Source of the DNA: Thermococcus sp. MAR1
GTDB lineage: Archaea; Methanobacteriota_B; Thermococci; Thermococcales; Thermococcaceae
Assembly: GCF_012027305.1 (NCBI RefSeq)
Contig: NZ_SNUF01000001.1
Location: 682,001 to 746,000 of the forward strand
Length of the DNA stretch: 64,000 nt
Direction: 5' to 3'
Made by a program: the position numbers and the translations under genes. The first letter of the stretch is position 1; each line of letters opens with the position of its first letter. Positions 40,759 to 51,846 of the stretch are shown in pieces. The notes beneath the pieces were generated by a model. The model ran no database searches, was not told where the DNA came from, and saw only the letters and a program-made list of their open reading frames with translations.

Positions 40759-41337
40759 GTGAAAAGAGCCAGTACCCTCCTGTTATCACTTTCAATCCTC
40801 GCTCTTGTCTTCTATCTTGGTAATTTTCAGCTGGCGACGTCCAGGGTTGACTCAGTGGCAATGACGGGGATTTCTCAAAGTGCCAACACTCTCTTCAACG
40901 AGGGCTTCTGCGTGTATCCGGATTCTCCCTTTGGAAACTTAGTTGCCTCTGAACTGAGGGCTAGGGGACACAGGGTTCTGACGCTCTCCGCTCCCGTTGA
41001 GTGCGACGGTCAGTTTCTGGCGGTCTGGGTGGAGTGGTTCAACGTCAGCTATTCTCCGATACTTGCGAGGGGACAGGTAAGGGTCGTTGCCATATATTCA
41101 AGCGCCGGCGATCCAAGCCACTACCTCAAGTACAGGAACGCTACTGATAAGGAAAAAGCCCTGATGACCTTTGAGGGAACCGACAGACCCCAGTTTCAGG
41201 CTTACATCATTCTCCACCTCTCTGATGACTCCAGGGGAATTATCGGTCTCAGGGGCTATCAAAATCACCTCTTGAGAGAGGCGGTAAAAGCTACCGTCGA
41301 CCGTATTGAGAGCCTCTCACATGGTGGGGCCGGATGA
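40759..41337 (+). CDS. Secreted/anchored protein, second of the family
   Basis: GTG 40759 is preceded by GAGGTG with 6 nt spacing and is preferred to the TTG at 40735. The 192-residue product has a hydrophobic N-terminal segment (LLLSLSILALVFYLG) and a soluble domain with VWVEWFNVSYSP and RVVAIYSSAGDPSHYL, which recall its neighbours. The stop overlaps the next ATG by 4 nt. Function unknown. Confidence 0.6.
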   Translation: MKRASTLLLSLSILALVFYLGNFQLATSRVDSVAMTGISQSANTLFNEGFCVYPDSPFGNLVASELRARGHRVLTLSAPVECDGQFLAVWVEWFNVSYSPILARGQVRVVAIYSSAGDPSHYLKYRNATDKEKALMTFEGTDRPQFQAYIILHLSDDSRGIIGLRGYQNHLLREAVKATVDRIESLSHGGAG

Positions 41338-42047
41338 ATCGCCAGGGGATTAGCCTCGCACTCCTTATCGTTGTGGTCTATGCTTTCGTCTTTTACTTCT
41401 CCCTCTCAACTGAAGTGTCCTGGGACTCAAGGGGTGAGTTCAATCATCCCGCCAACGTTACCGTCCCGGGAAAGGTGGTCGTGGACATGCCCCCTGAGCT
41501 TGAGCTGATTTCCGGTGTTTATCCAGAACTAGATTACCATGAAGAATTTGAAAACTCTCTAAAGGGCGCTATAACGGAGGTTCTAAAATCGGAAAATCTC
41601 TCCCCTAAGTTTGCCCATGTGAGGCCCCTCATAGTCTTTCCGGGTGAGGGTTTACCCTCAAGGATAAATAACTCGGTTGTTATCATTTTCGTTCCGTTTT
41701 ACGGCCACGAAAACAGGGTCTACTACGAAAACTGCTACGCGAGCATACTCGTTTACATGAACTCTAATGGCGACGTTGGGAGTTATCTGTCGGTGGAGGA
41801 GAAATACTCCGGCGATTCAAGAAAAACAGATGACCTGAAATACTTTGCCACAGACCTTTTCCGCACCGCCCGAGCCCGGGCTGAGCTGGATGGAAGCCCC
41901 TATTCTCTGAAGGTGGTTTACTGGAATGTCCTTGAGGTAAGGCGCGGCAAATTAAGCGATAAGGGCTGCTGGGATATCTTGGCCGGTGAGGTGGGAGAGG
42001 AATTCCAAGAATGGGCCCGAACCCTCAGGCCCTCAGATGAACCTTGA
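41334..42047 (+). CDS. Secreted/anchored protein, third of the family
   Basis: A 237-residue protein with an N-terminal hydrophobic helix (ISLALLIVVVYAFVFYFSLS) and a soluble domain. That domain contains VVIIFVPFYGHENRVYYENCYASILVYMNSNG and the C-terminal segment shared with the first gene of the cluster. It converges on wecB with a 15-nt overlap. The tight coupling of the three genes suggests a surface complex of related subunits. No family known to me fits. Confidence 0.62.
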   Translation: MNRQGISLALLIVVVYAFVFYFSLSTEVSWDSRGEFNHPANVTVPGKVVVDMPPELELISGVYPELDYHEEFENSLKGAITEVLKSENLSPKFAHVRPLIVFPGEGLPSRINNSVVIIFVPFYGHENRVYYENCYASILVYMNSNGDVGSYLSVEEKYSGDSRKTDDLKYFATDLFRTARARAELDGSPYSLKVVYWNVLEVRRGKLSDKGCWDILAGEVGEEFQEWARTLRPSDEP

Positions 42048-43166
42048 GCTTCTGACCTTCAGCTCTCCCTTTTCGTGAAGCTCCAGCAGTATTTTTGCTA
42101 TCCTCTCTCCGGCCTTTCCGTCGCCGAAAGGATTCGGTGCCTCCGCCATTCTCTTGTAGAACTCCTTGTCGTCCATAAGCCTCCGGAGGTACCCCAAAGC
42201 CCGCTCCTTCTCCAGGCCAACGAGGACGTTTCCGCCCGCCTTTACAGTTTCCGGCCTTTCGGTGTTGTAGCGTAGTGTTAAGCAGGGCACGTTGAGGATT
42301 ATGCTCTCCTCCTGTATTCCCCCTGAGTCTGTCATTATCACGAAAGCGTTCTTCTCCAGCCTGAGGAAGTCGAGGTAGCCGAGGGGCTTGGTGATTGTCA
42401 GGTTCTCGATCGAGCTTATCCTTTTCCAGAGGCCGAACTCCTTCAACCGGTTCCTTGTGCGGGGATGCATAGGGTAGATGGTCCTCATCGGAAGAGCTTC
42501 GAGTATCTCGACGAGCTTCCTTAGGTTTCCTCTGCTGTCCGTGTTCTCGGCCCTGTGGGCGGTTATCAGGATGTATTCCTTCGGTTTGAGGCCAAACCTT
42601 TCGAGGACGTCGCTCTTCTTCTCCGCCATCTCCGAGTTCTGAAGAACAGCATCAACTACCGTGTTACCAACCACATAGACTCCCTCGGTTATCCCTTCCC
42701 TCTCAAGGTTCTTCCTCGCCTCCTCCGTCGGGGCGAAGAGAACTTCACTTGCATGGTCGGCCAGGATTCTGTTTATCTCCTCTGGCATGGTTCTGTCGAG
42801 GCTCCTCAGTCCAGCCTCGACGTGGGCGACGGGTATCTTCAGCTTGACGCTCGATATAGCGCCGGCTAAAACAGTGTTGGTATCGCCTTGCACAAGCGTT
42901 ACGTCCGGTCTTTCATTCATCAGGACCCTCTCGATCTTTATCATCGCCGTTCCCGTTTGCTCCGCCTGGGTGCCAGAGCCAACCTCCAGGTGGTAGTCGA
43001 TTCCATCGAGTTCGAGCTCCTCCAAAAAGACCCTGCTCATCTCGTAGTCGTAGTGCTGTCCCGTGTGGATGAGGAAGGGATTAACGCCTCTCCTCTCAAA
43101 CGCCCTTATGACCGGCACCAGCTTTATTATCTCCGGCCTCGTTCCGAAGATGAAGGCTGGCTTCAA
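42033..43166 (-). CDS. wecB: UDP-GlcNAc 2-epimerase (non-hydrolysing)
   Basis: A 377-residue enzyme converting UDP-GlcNAc to UDP-ManNAc. Diagnostic sequences are KPAFIFGTRPEIIKLVPVI at the N-terminus, HTGQHYDYEMS, VQGDTNTVLAGA, AHVEAGLRSLDRTMPEEINR and TDSGGIQEE. The gene overlaps wecC by 4 nt, and the two provide UDP-ManNAcA for surface glycans or protein N-glycosylation. Confidence 0.93.
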   Translation of the reverse strand: MKPAFIFGTRPEIIKLVPVIRAFERRGVNPFLIHTGQHYDYEMSRVFLEELELDGIDYHLEVGSGTQAEQTGTAMIKIERVLMNERPDVTLVQGDTNTVLAGAISSVKLKIPVAHVEAGLRSLDRTMPEEINRILADHASEVLFAPTEEARKNLEREGITEGVYVVGNTVVDAVLQNSEMAEKKSDVLERFGLKPKEYILITAHRAENTDSRGNLRKLVEILEALPMRTIYPMHPRTRNRLKEFGLWKRISSIENLTITKPLGYLDFLRLEKNAFVIMTDSGGIQEESIILNVPCLTLRYNTERPETVKAGGNVLVGLEKERALGYLRRLMDDKEFYKRMAEAPNPFGDGKAGERIAKILLELHEKGELKVRSSRFI

Positions 43167-44449
43167 TACTCTCCCCTCCCAACTCCCCTGAAGACAAACC
43201 CGCGGGGCGGTTTTTCAACAACGTGCCTTCCATCCACGAGTATCCTCGTTCTCATGAGCTTACCGAGCTCCTCCCAGTCGAGGGACTTAAAGGCGGTGTG
43301 GTCGGTTGCTATGACGACAGCATCCGCCCCATTGAGGGCCTCCTCCAGGTTTTGATGAGTTCCGCCGACAAACGGGTCGTAGGTCCTGACCTCCGCCACA
43401 TCATCCTTTATGACATCGATGAACGCAAACGCGGGGGAGTTTCTCGTGTCATCGCTGTTCCCCTTGTACGCGAGGCCGAGAACCGCTACGACGGCGTCGT
43501 TTGGAGGAATGTTGACCTCTACAAGGGCGTTGAACAGGAGTTCCCTAGTGAGCAGGGGCATCGAGTCGTTTATCTCCCTAGCCAGTCTTATCAGTCCAAA
43601 ATCCCTCTCGGCAGGCCATACGAGAAGATGGGGGTCCTTTGGAAGGCAGTGGCCGCCGACACCGATGCCTGGAACGTGAATCTTGACCCTCGGATGAGTA
43701 TTGGCGAGATCTATGGCCTCAAAAACGTCTATCCCGTACTGGTGTGCGAGGAGCGCGAACTCATTGGCAAGGGCGATGTTGACGTCGCGGAAGGTGTTCT
43801 CCATGAGCTTGACAACCTCGCTGACGGTTGAGCTGGTCTTAAAGGTCTGTCCTCTGACGAAGGAACGGTACAACTTCTCGGCCAGATCGGCACTCTCCGG
43901 GGTTATTCCACCAAAAATACGGGAGTTGTAAACCAGCTCCTTGAATATCCTGCCCGGCATCACCCTCTCCGGTGCGTGAACCATGTAGAAGTCCTTCCCC
44001 GCCCGGAATCCAGTAAGTTCCTCTATGAGCTTCGCCATCTTAACTGTCGTGAGCGGCGGAACGGTGCTCTCGATTATGACCAGCGAACCTTTTTTCATAA
44101 CCTTTGCGACGGTTTCAACGGCACTCTGCAGAAATTCTAGGTTGGGGGTCTTGTCCTCCTTGAGGGGTGTCTGAACACAGATTATGTAGACATCTTTTTC
44201 CTTGATATCATTTGGGTCGGAGGTTGCCCGCAGGGTACCGTTTTCGATGGCCTTTTTGAGGAGATCGTCTATTTCGGGCTCTACTATGTGGGCCTTTCCA
44301 GAGTTTATGCTCTCGACGACGTTTCTCCGTATCTCATACCCTGTGACCCTAAAACCCACGTTGGCGAACATTATTGCCGTCGGAAGGCCTATGTAACCAA
44401 GACCTATCACAGCTATCTCTGCGCTTTTATCCCCTATCCTTTCCAGCAT
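43163..44449 (-). CDS. wecC: UDP-N-acetyl-D-mannosamine dehydrogenase
   Basis: From ATG 44449 (GGGTGG upstream) the protein has 428 residues. It shows the Rossmann motif VIGLGYIGLPTAIMFA, the middle UDP-sugar domain with NTFRDVNIALANEFALLA, and the catalytic cysteine in GVGGHCLPKDPHLL. It oxidises UDP-ManNAc to the uronic acid (four-electron, NAD-dependent). It is transcribed ahead of wecB. A GTG at 44458 is an alternative start. Confidence 0.93.
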   Translation of the reverse strand: MLERIGDKSAEIAVIGLGYIGLPTAIMFANVGFRVTGYEIRRNVVESINSGKAHIVEPEIDDLLKKAIENGTLRATSDPNDIKEKDVYIICVQTPLKEDKTPNLEFLQSAVETVAKVMKKGSLVIIESTVPPLTTVKMAKLIEELTGFRAGKDFYMVHAPERVMPGRIFKELVYNSRIFGGITPESADLAEKLYRSFVRGQTFKTSSTVSEVVKLMENTFRDVNIALANEFALLAHQYGIDVFEAIDLANTHPRVKIHVPGIGVGGHCLPKDPHLLVWPAERDFGLIRLAREINDSMPLLTRELLFNALVEVNIPPNDAVVAVLGLAYKGNSDDTRNSPAFAFIDVIKDDVAEVRTYDPFVGGTHQNLEEALNGADAVVIATDHTAFKSLDWEELGKLMRTRILVDGRHVVEKPPRGFVFRGVGRGEY

Positions 44450-44732
44450 GTCTTCCACCCACTACCCTAACTCCATCCTCGAATAAAAGCCTTTTCCAAA
44501 AAACGATTTTCGGCCGGATTTCATAAACCCCTTCGGTTTTAGGCCCCTTTTGTCCACCCACAGTTTTTCTTCTCCCCGGATATCGCATGACTTCTCCAGT
44601 TTCAGCGAAAGAAAGCGTTTTAAACGTTTGCTGGTATTAACACGGTGTGGCAAAACTTTGAAAAGGGCGCTTCACAATCGTTTTTGGGAAAGCCTTATAT
44701 TGAACAGAGTTGTCCAGTAAGTGGGTGGTAAA

Positions 44733-45866
44733 ATGAAGGTATGGATTGACATCACGAACGCCCCTCACGTTCACTTTTTCAAAGGTGTAATAAAAGAGCT
44801 TGAGAAGGCCGGACATGAGGTTCTGGTCACAACCCGCGAGTTTGACGGTCTCACTGGAATCCTCGACATGTTTGGATTTGATTACTACGTGGTCGGAAAG
44901 CACGGCGGTGCAACCCTCGAGGGTAAGCTCCTGGCGAGCACCGAGAGGATGTACAAGCTGTCCAAGCTCATAATCGAGGAGAAGCCAGACTTGGCGATTT
45001 ACAAGCACTCCGCCGAGGCACCGAGGGTTGCCTTTGGCCTCCAGATACCATCGATAGGCTTCGTTGACAACGAGACGGCCGTTGCCCAGAACAAGCTGAT
45101 ACTCCCATACACCACGCTCCTTCTCTACCCGACAGCTATAGACGCCTACGAACTCCTCAGGTGCGGCGCCGATCCAAACGGCATGCGGCCGGTTAAGGGC
45201 TTTTCGGAGCTGGCGCATCTCTACGGCTTCATTCCGGACAGGAGGGTTTTAAAGGAGATGGGCTTGAAACACGGGGAGTACATAGTCATGCGCACCGAGC
45301 CCATAAAGGCCAACTACTTCAACGGGCCGCCAAAGAGCGTGCTTGAGGACGTCATCCCGCTCCTTCCTGAGGTCCCCATAGTTCTCTTCCCCCGTACGGA
45401 AGAGCAGAGGAAACGCTTTGAGTACTTTGAGAATGTGATAATGCCTGAAAGGCCCGTTGACAGTCTCAGCCTTCTCTACTATGCCAAGCTTATGATAGGC
45501 GCAGGGGGAACGATGAACAGAGAGGCCATAGCCCTCGGAACCCCTACGATCTCCACCTATCCCGGAAAGTTGCTGGCCATTACAAAGTGGCTCGTGGAGA
45601 AGGGCCTGAAGTTCCACTCGACCGACCCTGTGAAGGTTGCCAGAATGGCGGAGCGCATGATGGAGATGAACGGGAGCTACCGCGCCTACATCCGGAGCGT
45701 TGTGAGCGGTCTTGAGAACCCCATGGACGTAATTCTACGCGAGATAGAGACCTACGAGGAGTTCGGAACGTTCATGACGATGAAGGTGGAAGAGGCCTCA
45801 GACCCCGGAAACGCGCGGGGTTACGTAGGCCTCAATGAGGGCAGCCACAAGGAGAAGCAGCACTGA
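44733..45866 (+). CDS. DUF354 family protein (glycosyltransferase-like)
   Basis: From ATG 44733 (GGGTGGTAAA) the protein has 377 residues. The opening MKVWIDITNAPHVHFFKGVIKELEKAGHEV and GAGGTMNREAIALGTPTISTYPGK are DUF354 features, a GT-B fold relative of UDP-GlcNAc epimerases. It is divergent from wecC, so a role in surface polysaccharide is plausible. Its last 69 coding bases overlap the convergent SpoIIM-like gene, which is a long antisense overlap. Confidence 0.82.
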   Translation: MKVWIDITNAPHVHFFKGVIKELEKAGHEVLVTTREFDGLTGILDMFGFDYYVVGKHGGATLEGKLLASTERMYKLSKLIIEEKPDLAIYKHSAEAPRVAFGLQIPSIGFVDNETAVAQNKLILPYTTLLLYPTAIDAYELLRCGADPNGMRPVKGFSELAHLYGFIPDRRVLKEMGLKHGEYIVMRTEPIKANYFNGPPKSVLEDVIPLLPEVPIVLFPRTEEQRKRFEYFENVIMPERPVDSLSLLYYAKLMIGAGGTMNREAIALGTPTISTYPGKLLAITKWLVEKGLKFHSTDPVKVARMAERMMEMNGSYRAYIRSVVSGLENPMDVILREIETYEEFGTFMTMKVEEASDPGNARGYVGLNEGSHKEKQH

Positions 45867-46367
45867 AAGTGCAAAGAGCTTCAGAGCCTTTTCCGCTCCC
45901 CTCCTGAACCTCTCCCCGGTTTCTCCTTCTCCCCCTACTATCTCCCGGTACCAGATGATGCCCGAAACCCCCGCGAGCGCTATTGCTGGTATTTCAATGA
46001 TTCCATGGGGCACCAGACCCAGGATTATCTGAGGGAATGAAAGCTCTCCGCTCTCCTGAACTGCCCTGACTACAAGGCCGACCATGAACCCGTTGAAGGT
46101 CATTATCACCCACGGCCCCAAGCCGAAGAAGAGGCCCGAGAGGAGCATGAAGAGTGCCACCATCGAGTTGTTGGTGAATATCTTAACGAAGTTCTTAAAA
46201 CTGGAGTCAGGTATCGGGCCTATCTGCTCGGCAAGCCTTTTAACTGCCTCCATCGCGGCATCGGGATTTCCAATGGCGAAGAGATATCCGGCGAATGAAG
46301 CTGCAAGAAATACGATGAGCAGGTAGCCGAGGATCCTTCTGGGAACCTCCACCTTGAGCCCGAGCAT
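45798..46367 (-). CDS. Stage II sporulation protein M-like membrane protein
   Basis: A 189-residue protein with about five helices and the DUF95/SpoIIM pattern: FVKIFTNNSMVALFMLLSGLFFGLGPWVIMTFNGFMVGLV, then LGLVPHGIIEIPAIALAGVSG. Archaeal members have no role in sporulation; a membrane-remodelling or wall function is only presumed. The start is near the stop of the lipoate-ligase-like gene upstream (gap 9 bp), so they are co-transcribed. The 3' end overlaps DUF354 by 69 bp. Confidence 0.85.
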   Translation of the reverse strand: MLGLKVEVPRRILGYLLIVFLAASFAGYLFAIGNPDAAMEAVKRLAEQIGPIPDSSFKNFVKIFTNNSMVALFMLLSGLFFGLGPWVIMTFNGFMVGLVVRAVQESGELSFPQIILGLVPHGIIEIPAIALAGVSGIIWYREIVGGEGETGERFRRGAEKALKLFALSVLLLLVAALIEAYVTPRVSGV

Positions 46368-46376
46368 ACCCCCACC

Positions 46377-46661
46377 TCACTCCCTGAGGGCGTTCTTGAG
46401 GGCAATCTTGAAGTCTTCAACGTTAACATAGGGCATCTCTATGTCCATCCTCACCGCGAAGAACTCGTCTATAATCTGCTCCAGTTCTTCGAGTTTGTGT
46501 CCCTCAAGTTTCCTTTCAAGCTCCTGGACTGCCTCTTCTGGATGCATGAAGAAGTCCCCGGTGATCTTCACGTGTTCTGCTTTTCCGTCTCTCTCGTCGA
46601 ACTCTATCCTTATCAGGCCCTTCTTGGCCTTGTGTTCCCCGACGTGATGCTTCATACCCAT
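46377..46661 (-). CDS. Lipoate-protein ligase C-terminal-domain-like protein
   Basis: From ATG 46661 the protein has 94 residues. KGLIRIEFDERDGKAEHVKITGDFFMHPEEAVQELERKLEGH resembles the small accessory domain of archaeal bipartite lipoate ligases (LplB-type: K-x-x-(I/L)-x-x-GDFF). No catalytic LplA partner is visible in this window, so it must work with a gene elsewhere or have a different job. A larger frame to 47282 is shadow of argS. Confidence 0.72.
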   Translation of the reverse strand: MGMKHHVGEHKAKKGLIRIEFDERDGKAEHVKITGDFFMHPEEAVQELERKLEGHKLEELEQIIDEFFAVRMDIEMPYVNVEDFKIALKNALRE

Positions 46662-46706
46662 CCCCAAAGTAAATCCCTCGGAGAACTTTTTAAAGGTTGG
46701 GTATAA

Positions 46707-48653
<1,947 letters not shown>

Positions 48654-48685
48654 TTCGGCGTTTCTAATTTTATTTTGTATCGCCC

Positions 48686-48702
48686 CCGATACCAGGTATC
48701 GG
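48686..48702. promoter_or_regulatory. Perfect palindrome upstream of DapA-family gene
   Basis: CCGATACC-A-GGTATCGG is a perfect 8-bp inverted repeat with one central base, followed at once by the partly overlapping CGGTACCG. A plus-strand TATA-like ACTTAAAACC lies about 10 bp further on (48710-48719). The site is placed like an activator or repressor operator for the gene at 48771. Confidence 0.6.
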
Positions 48703-48770
48703 TACCGGTACTTAAAACCTTTTCCCGGAACCCTAAAATACCCCTTTCTCCAACACCTCCCGGTGGTTCC

Positions 48771-49652
48771 ATGCGCGGTGTTATAGTGCCCCTTGTAACG
48801 CCTTTCAATGAGGATTACTCCATTGATGTTCCGGCCCTCGAGGAGCACATCGAGTTTCTCCAGACGGTCGGCGTCCACGGGATATTCATCAACGCTACAA
48901 CCGGAGAGTTCACGAGTCTCAGCGTCGAGGAGAGAAAGTTTCTGGCCGAGAAGGGCAGGGAGCTCGTTAACGCATCCTTCTATCTTGTCGGTACCGCATC
49001 CTCCAACACCTCTGAGGTCGTTGAGCTTACGAAGCACGCCCAGGATATAGGGGCTGACTACGCCGTCATAGCGCCCCCTTACTACTGCCCCCTGAACGAC
49101 GAGGCCCTATTTAGGCACTACTCGATGGTCGCCGAGAGAACTGATATTCCTATTATACTCTACAACATCCCCTCCTGTGCCAATGCCCTCAGTGTTTCCC
49201 TCATCAAGCGCCTTGCCCTGGAGTACTCAAACATCGCAGGTGTAAAGGAGACAATCGACAGCATAAACCACATCAGAGACGTTATCTTTGATGTCAAAGG
49301 GGAGAGAAATGACTTCAAGGTCTTCACCGGCCTCGACCAGCACTTTCTGAACACACTCGTCCTCGGCGGTGACGGAGGTATAATGGCATGCGCCAACTTC
49401 GCGCCAGAGGTTCATCTTGCCCTCTATAAGGCTTTTCAAGAAAAGAGGTTCGAAGAAGCCCTCAAGCATGCGAGAAGCCTGGCAAAGCTGTCGAGGGTCT
49501 ACGACCTTGCCTCCTCCTTTGGCTCGGCAATAAAGCTCGCCATGTCCCTCAGGGGATTCTCAATAAGGCCTGTCCTAAGGCCTCCGTATCTGATGGATGG
49601 GGAGAACGTAAAAGAGGGGATAAGAAAACTGCTCGCCGAGGTGCTGGGCTGA
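48771..49652 (+). CDS. DapA-family aldolase/lyase
   Basis: A 293-residue TIM-barrel lyase from ATG 48771 (CCGGTGG upstream). It has NATTGEFTSLSVEER (the GTTGE-type phosphate or keto-acid loop), VIAPPYYCPLNDE, YNIPSCANAL (Tyr) and IAGVKETIDS with the Schiff-base Lys. This family includes dihydrodipicolinate synthase, KDG aldolase and sialic-acid lyase. The absence of nearby lysine genes makes a sugar-acid aldolase at least as likely. It stands alone behind a palindromic operator. Confidence 0.82.
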   Translation: MRGVIVPLVTPFNEDYSIDVPALEEHIEFLQTVGVHGIFINATTGEFTSLSVEERKFLAEKGRELVNASFYLVGTASSNTSEVVELTKHAQDIGADYAVIAPPYYCPLNDEALFRHYSMVAERTDIPIILYNIPSCANALSVSLIKRLALEYSNIAGVKETIDSINHIRDVIFDVKGERNDFKVFTGLDQHFLNTLVLGGDGGIMACANFAPEVHLALYKAFQEKRFEEALKHARSLAKLSRVYDLASSFGSAIKLAMSLRGFSIRPVLRPPYLMDGENVKEGIRKLLAEVLG

Positions 49653-49707
49653 GTTTGAGGACGAAAAGTAGAAATAGTTAGAAGAAGAACCGCTAAATGG
49701 TGAGACT

Positions 49708-49926
49708 ATGGAGAGAGTAAGTGAGGCGAACATAAAGTACGTTATGGAAGAGCTTGAGCGCCTAAAAGTTGAAATCCAGCGCCTTGAGGCCATGCTGGTT
49801 CCGGTAGTCAAAAATGAACTCTCAACGGAGGAAGTTGAGGAAATAGAAATGGAAGCCAGGGAACTCCATGAGGATGAATGGATAGACGCAGATGACCTCG
49901 ATGATCTTCTGGAGGATGATTCATGA
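49708..49926 (+). CDS. Antitoxin of RelE-type toxin-antitoxin pair
   Basis: A 72-residue acidic, helical protein (MERVSEANIKYVMEELERLKVEIQRLEAML...), ending in a run of Asp/Glu/Leu. Its stop overlaps the RelE-like gene by 4 nt, the usual order antitoxin-toxin. No DNA-binding domain is obvious. The start has GGTGAG at 3 nt. Confidence 0.75.
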   Translation: MERVSEANIKYVMEELERLKVEIQRLEAMLVPVVKNELSTEEVEEIEMEARELHEDEWIDADDLDDLLEDDS

Positions 49927-50195
49927 CGTTTGAAGTTAAAATAAAACGGGAGGTAGTCAAAGCTGTTAAGTCACTTCCAAAGGCCAATCGGAGAAAGTTC
50001 ATGGAACTGAAGGATGCCCTTCGCTATGAGGCAGTTCCAAAAGACAGGTTCGACATCGTCAAAATAAAAGGCTCTAGGGATTTGGACATATACCGGGTTA
50101 GAATCGGGGAATATAGAATTATCTACTCCGTAAACTGGGAAAAACGCCTGGTACTGATCCACAGGCTGAAGAAAAGGGAAGATGCGTACAAATAA
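49923..50195 (+). CDS. RelE/ParE-family toxin
   Basis: A 90-residue basic protein with the RelE fold: MTFEVKIKREVVKAVKSLPKANRRKFMEL, IKGSRDLDIYRVRIGEYRIIYSVNWEKRLVLIHRLKKREDAY. The conserved R-x-x-x-GxYRIIY and KR-x-x-AY patterns are seen. RelE toxins cut mRNA in the ribosome. It follows its presumed antitoxin with a 4-nt overlap and is convergent with aRF1 (1-bp gap). Confidence 0.87.
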   Translation: MTFEVKIKREVVKAVKSLPKANRRKFMELKDALRYEAVPKDRFDIVKIKGSRDLDIYRVRIGEYRIIYSVNWEKRLVLIHRLKKREDAYK

Positions 50196-50196
50196 C

Positions 50197-51444
50197 TCAC
50201 TGAATCTTGTACCTGAGGAAGGCCCCAAGGCCACCGAAGGCCTTATAGAACTGCTGGCCCTCGTCTGTGTCGAGGGAGATTATCTCGACTTCGGAGCCAC
50301 TCTCCTCCGCCATTTTTATGAACTCTTCCGCGACGTCCCACTTCTCAAAGCTTATGTTCTGGCTGCCGCACTTGGGACAGTGGGTGAGCTTCTTTTTGTA
50401 AATGTGGAACTCCTGCTCGCTCATGGTTTTTTCTTCGCTCCAGCCGCAGTTGTTGCACTTTGCCCTAACGCGAACCTTGTCGTAGCCCTCGCTGATTAGC
50501 AGAGTCTCCACCGCTCCAAGCTCAAGGGCTTTCCTGACCTCCTTTTCACCGTAGGTTATCATTCCGGTGTCCTTGACAAGGTGCCTGAAGAAGTCCTGTA
50601 TGAGGTGCCTCTCCTTGACTGCCTCGTGGTCCTTGAGTATGTCACTGGCCTTCTCGACGAGCTCTCTAAGGCCGTACTCGCCGTGGTAGCTGATGTCCAC
50701 AACACCTATTATCTTCTTTCTGAGCTCGTGGTGGAGGTAATCGCCTTCAACGAACTCCTCCTTTGTCGGTCCGGGACCGCCTATTATGATGCCCCTCAGT
50801 TCTCCCTTCTCAAGGAGAGGAAGGAAGGCCTTGTTTGCGTGTTCACCGATGCGCTTCATGAACTCATGGGTCTCCTGCTCGCGGATCCTCTCATAACGTC
50901 TCGCCGATTGACCACCGGCGCGGGTCTTTCCGGGAACGTTTGAGGTCAGCTCGTCGATGACGTCTATCCTCTTCCCGCGAAGTAATCCAATGGTTGCTTC
51001 GTTCTTCTCGACTGTTATCAGCCCGTAGGCATCTTTAACGCGGAGCATTTCCTCAAGGGGTTCGGTTATAAAGGTCTGGTCACATCGATAGAGCCTGACC
51101 TTCAGCGGCTCGGGTGGGACTATCGCCCAGAGCTTTATGTCGCTTACACCCTCCTGCTCGCTGACATTGCCAACGAAGAGGGCCAAACCCGTCTCGGGCG
51201 TCTTGCGGTAGAGCTTGAGGTGTTGCATCGCCCTCTCCAAGGCTCCAAGGACGTTCTTTCGGGTAGATTTGGATTTTATGTTCTGGGCCGTTCCGTACTC
51301 CTCTCGCAACTGCTGCATGACCTTGTTTATGTCGTATCCGGCGGGGATATACAGACTGACTAATTCGGTTGCCCGACCTCGATAGCTCTTCAGCTCATCA
51401 ACCTTCTTCTTGAGTTCGTACATTTCAGCTGACTTGTGAGACAT
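50197..51444 (-). CDS. prf1: Peptide chain release factor aRF1
   Basis: A 415-residue archaeal/eukaryotic-type class 1 release factor from ATG 51444 (GGGGAGTGA). NIKS (residues 55-58) recognises the stop codon, AGGQSARRY (about 175-183) triggers peptide release, and the C-terminal domain carries a zinc-like CNNCGWSEE...CPKCGSQ. It works with aEF1A in place of eRF3. Full length. Confidence 0.96.
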   Translation of the reverse strand: MSHKSAEMYELKKKVDELKSYRGRATELVSLYIPAGYDINKVMQQLREEYGTAQNIKSKSTRKNVLGALERAMQHLKLYRKTPETGLALFVGNVSEQEGVSDIKLWAIVPPEPLKVRLYRCDQTFITEPLEEMLRVKDAYGLITVEKNEATIGLLRGKRIDVIDELTSNVPGKTRAGGQSARRYERIREQETHEFMKRIGEHANKAFLPLLEKGELRGIIIGGPGPTKEEFVEGDYLHHELRKKIIGVVDISYHGEYGLRELVEKASDILKDHEAVKERHLIQDFFRHLVKDTGMITYGEKEVRKALELGAVETLLISEGYDKVRVRAKCNNCGWSEEKTMSEQEFHIYKKKLTHCPKCGSQNISFEKWDVAEEFIKMAEESGSEVEIISLDTDEGQQFYKAFGGLGAFLRYKIQ

Positions 51445-51517
51445 GACAATCACTCCCCTGAGAATTCTCTCCCGGACGAAGAAAACGTGAGGAATTTATA
51501 AAAGTTTAGGAGATGGC

Positions 51518-51754
51518 TTAGAACCAGGAGATTATTATGAGGGCTACCACTCCCAGTATGCCCCCAATGGCGACCACCAGGATATTAAGCAATGTGAAAG
51601 GAACGTTCGAGATACCAATCCAGTTCGTGAACCACAGTATTATCAGGCCGATTATGGCGTTTGCCACGAGGTATCTGAGTATCGCGAAGCCGACCTTGAC
51701 CACTAAGAATACGGCCAGGAACAGGAAGAACAAGAGTAGCAGTTCTCCGATCAT
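51518..51754 (-). CDS. BofA-family small membrane protein
   Basis: From ATG 51754 (AGGTGAT) this 78-residue protein has two to three hydrophobic segments: MIGELLLLFFLFLAVFLVVKVGFAILRYLVANAIIGLIILWFTNWIGI, then IGGILGVVALII. It resembles pro-sigma-K processing inhibitor BofA family proteins that are widespread in Thermococcales. Function in archaea is unknown. The frame to 51805 adds an unlikely N-terminus. Confidence 0.7.
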   Translation of the reverse strand: MIGELLLLFFLFLAVFLVVKVGFAILRYLVANAIIGLIILWFTNWIGISNVPFTLLNILVVAIGGILGVVALIIISWF

Positions 51755-51846
51755 GATATCACCTGAGATAGTTGATACCAAACTTTCCTTATTAACCTTT
51801 TGCAAAAACTATAACGAAAGCAAAAATAGATCAACAGGATTTCGAA

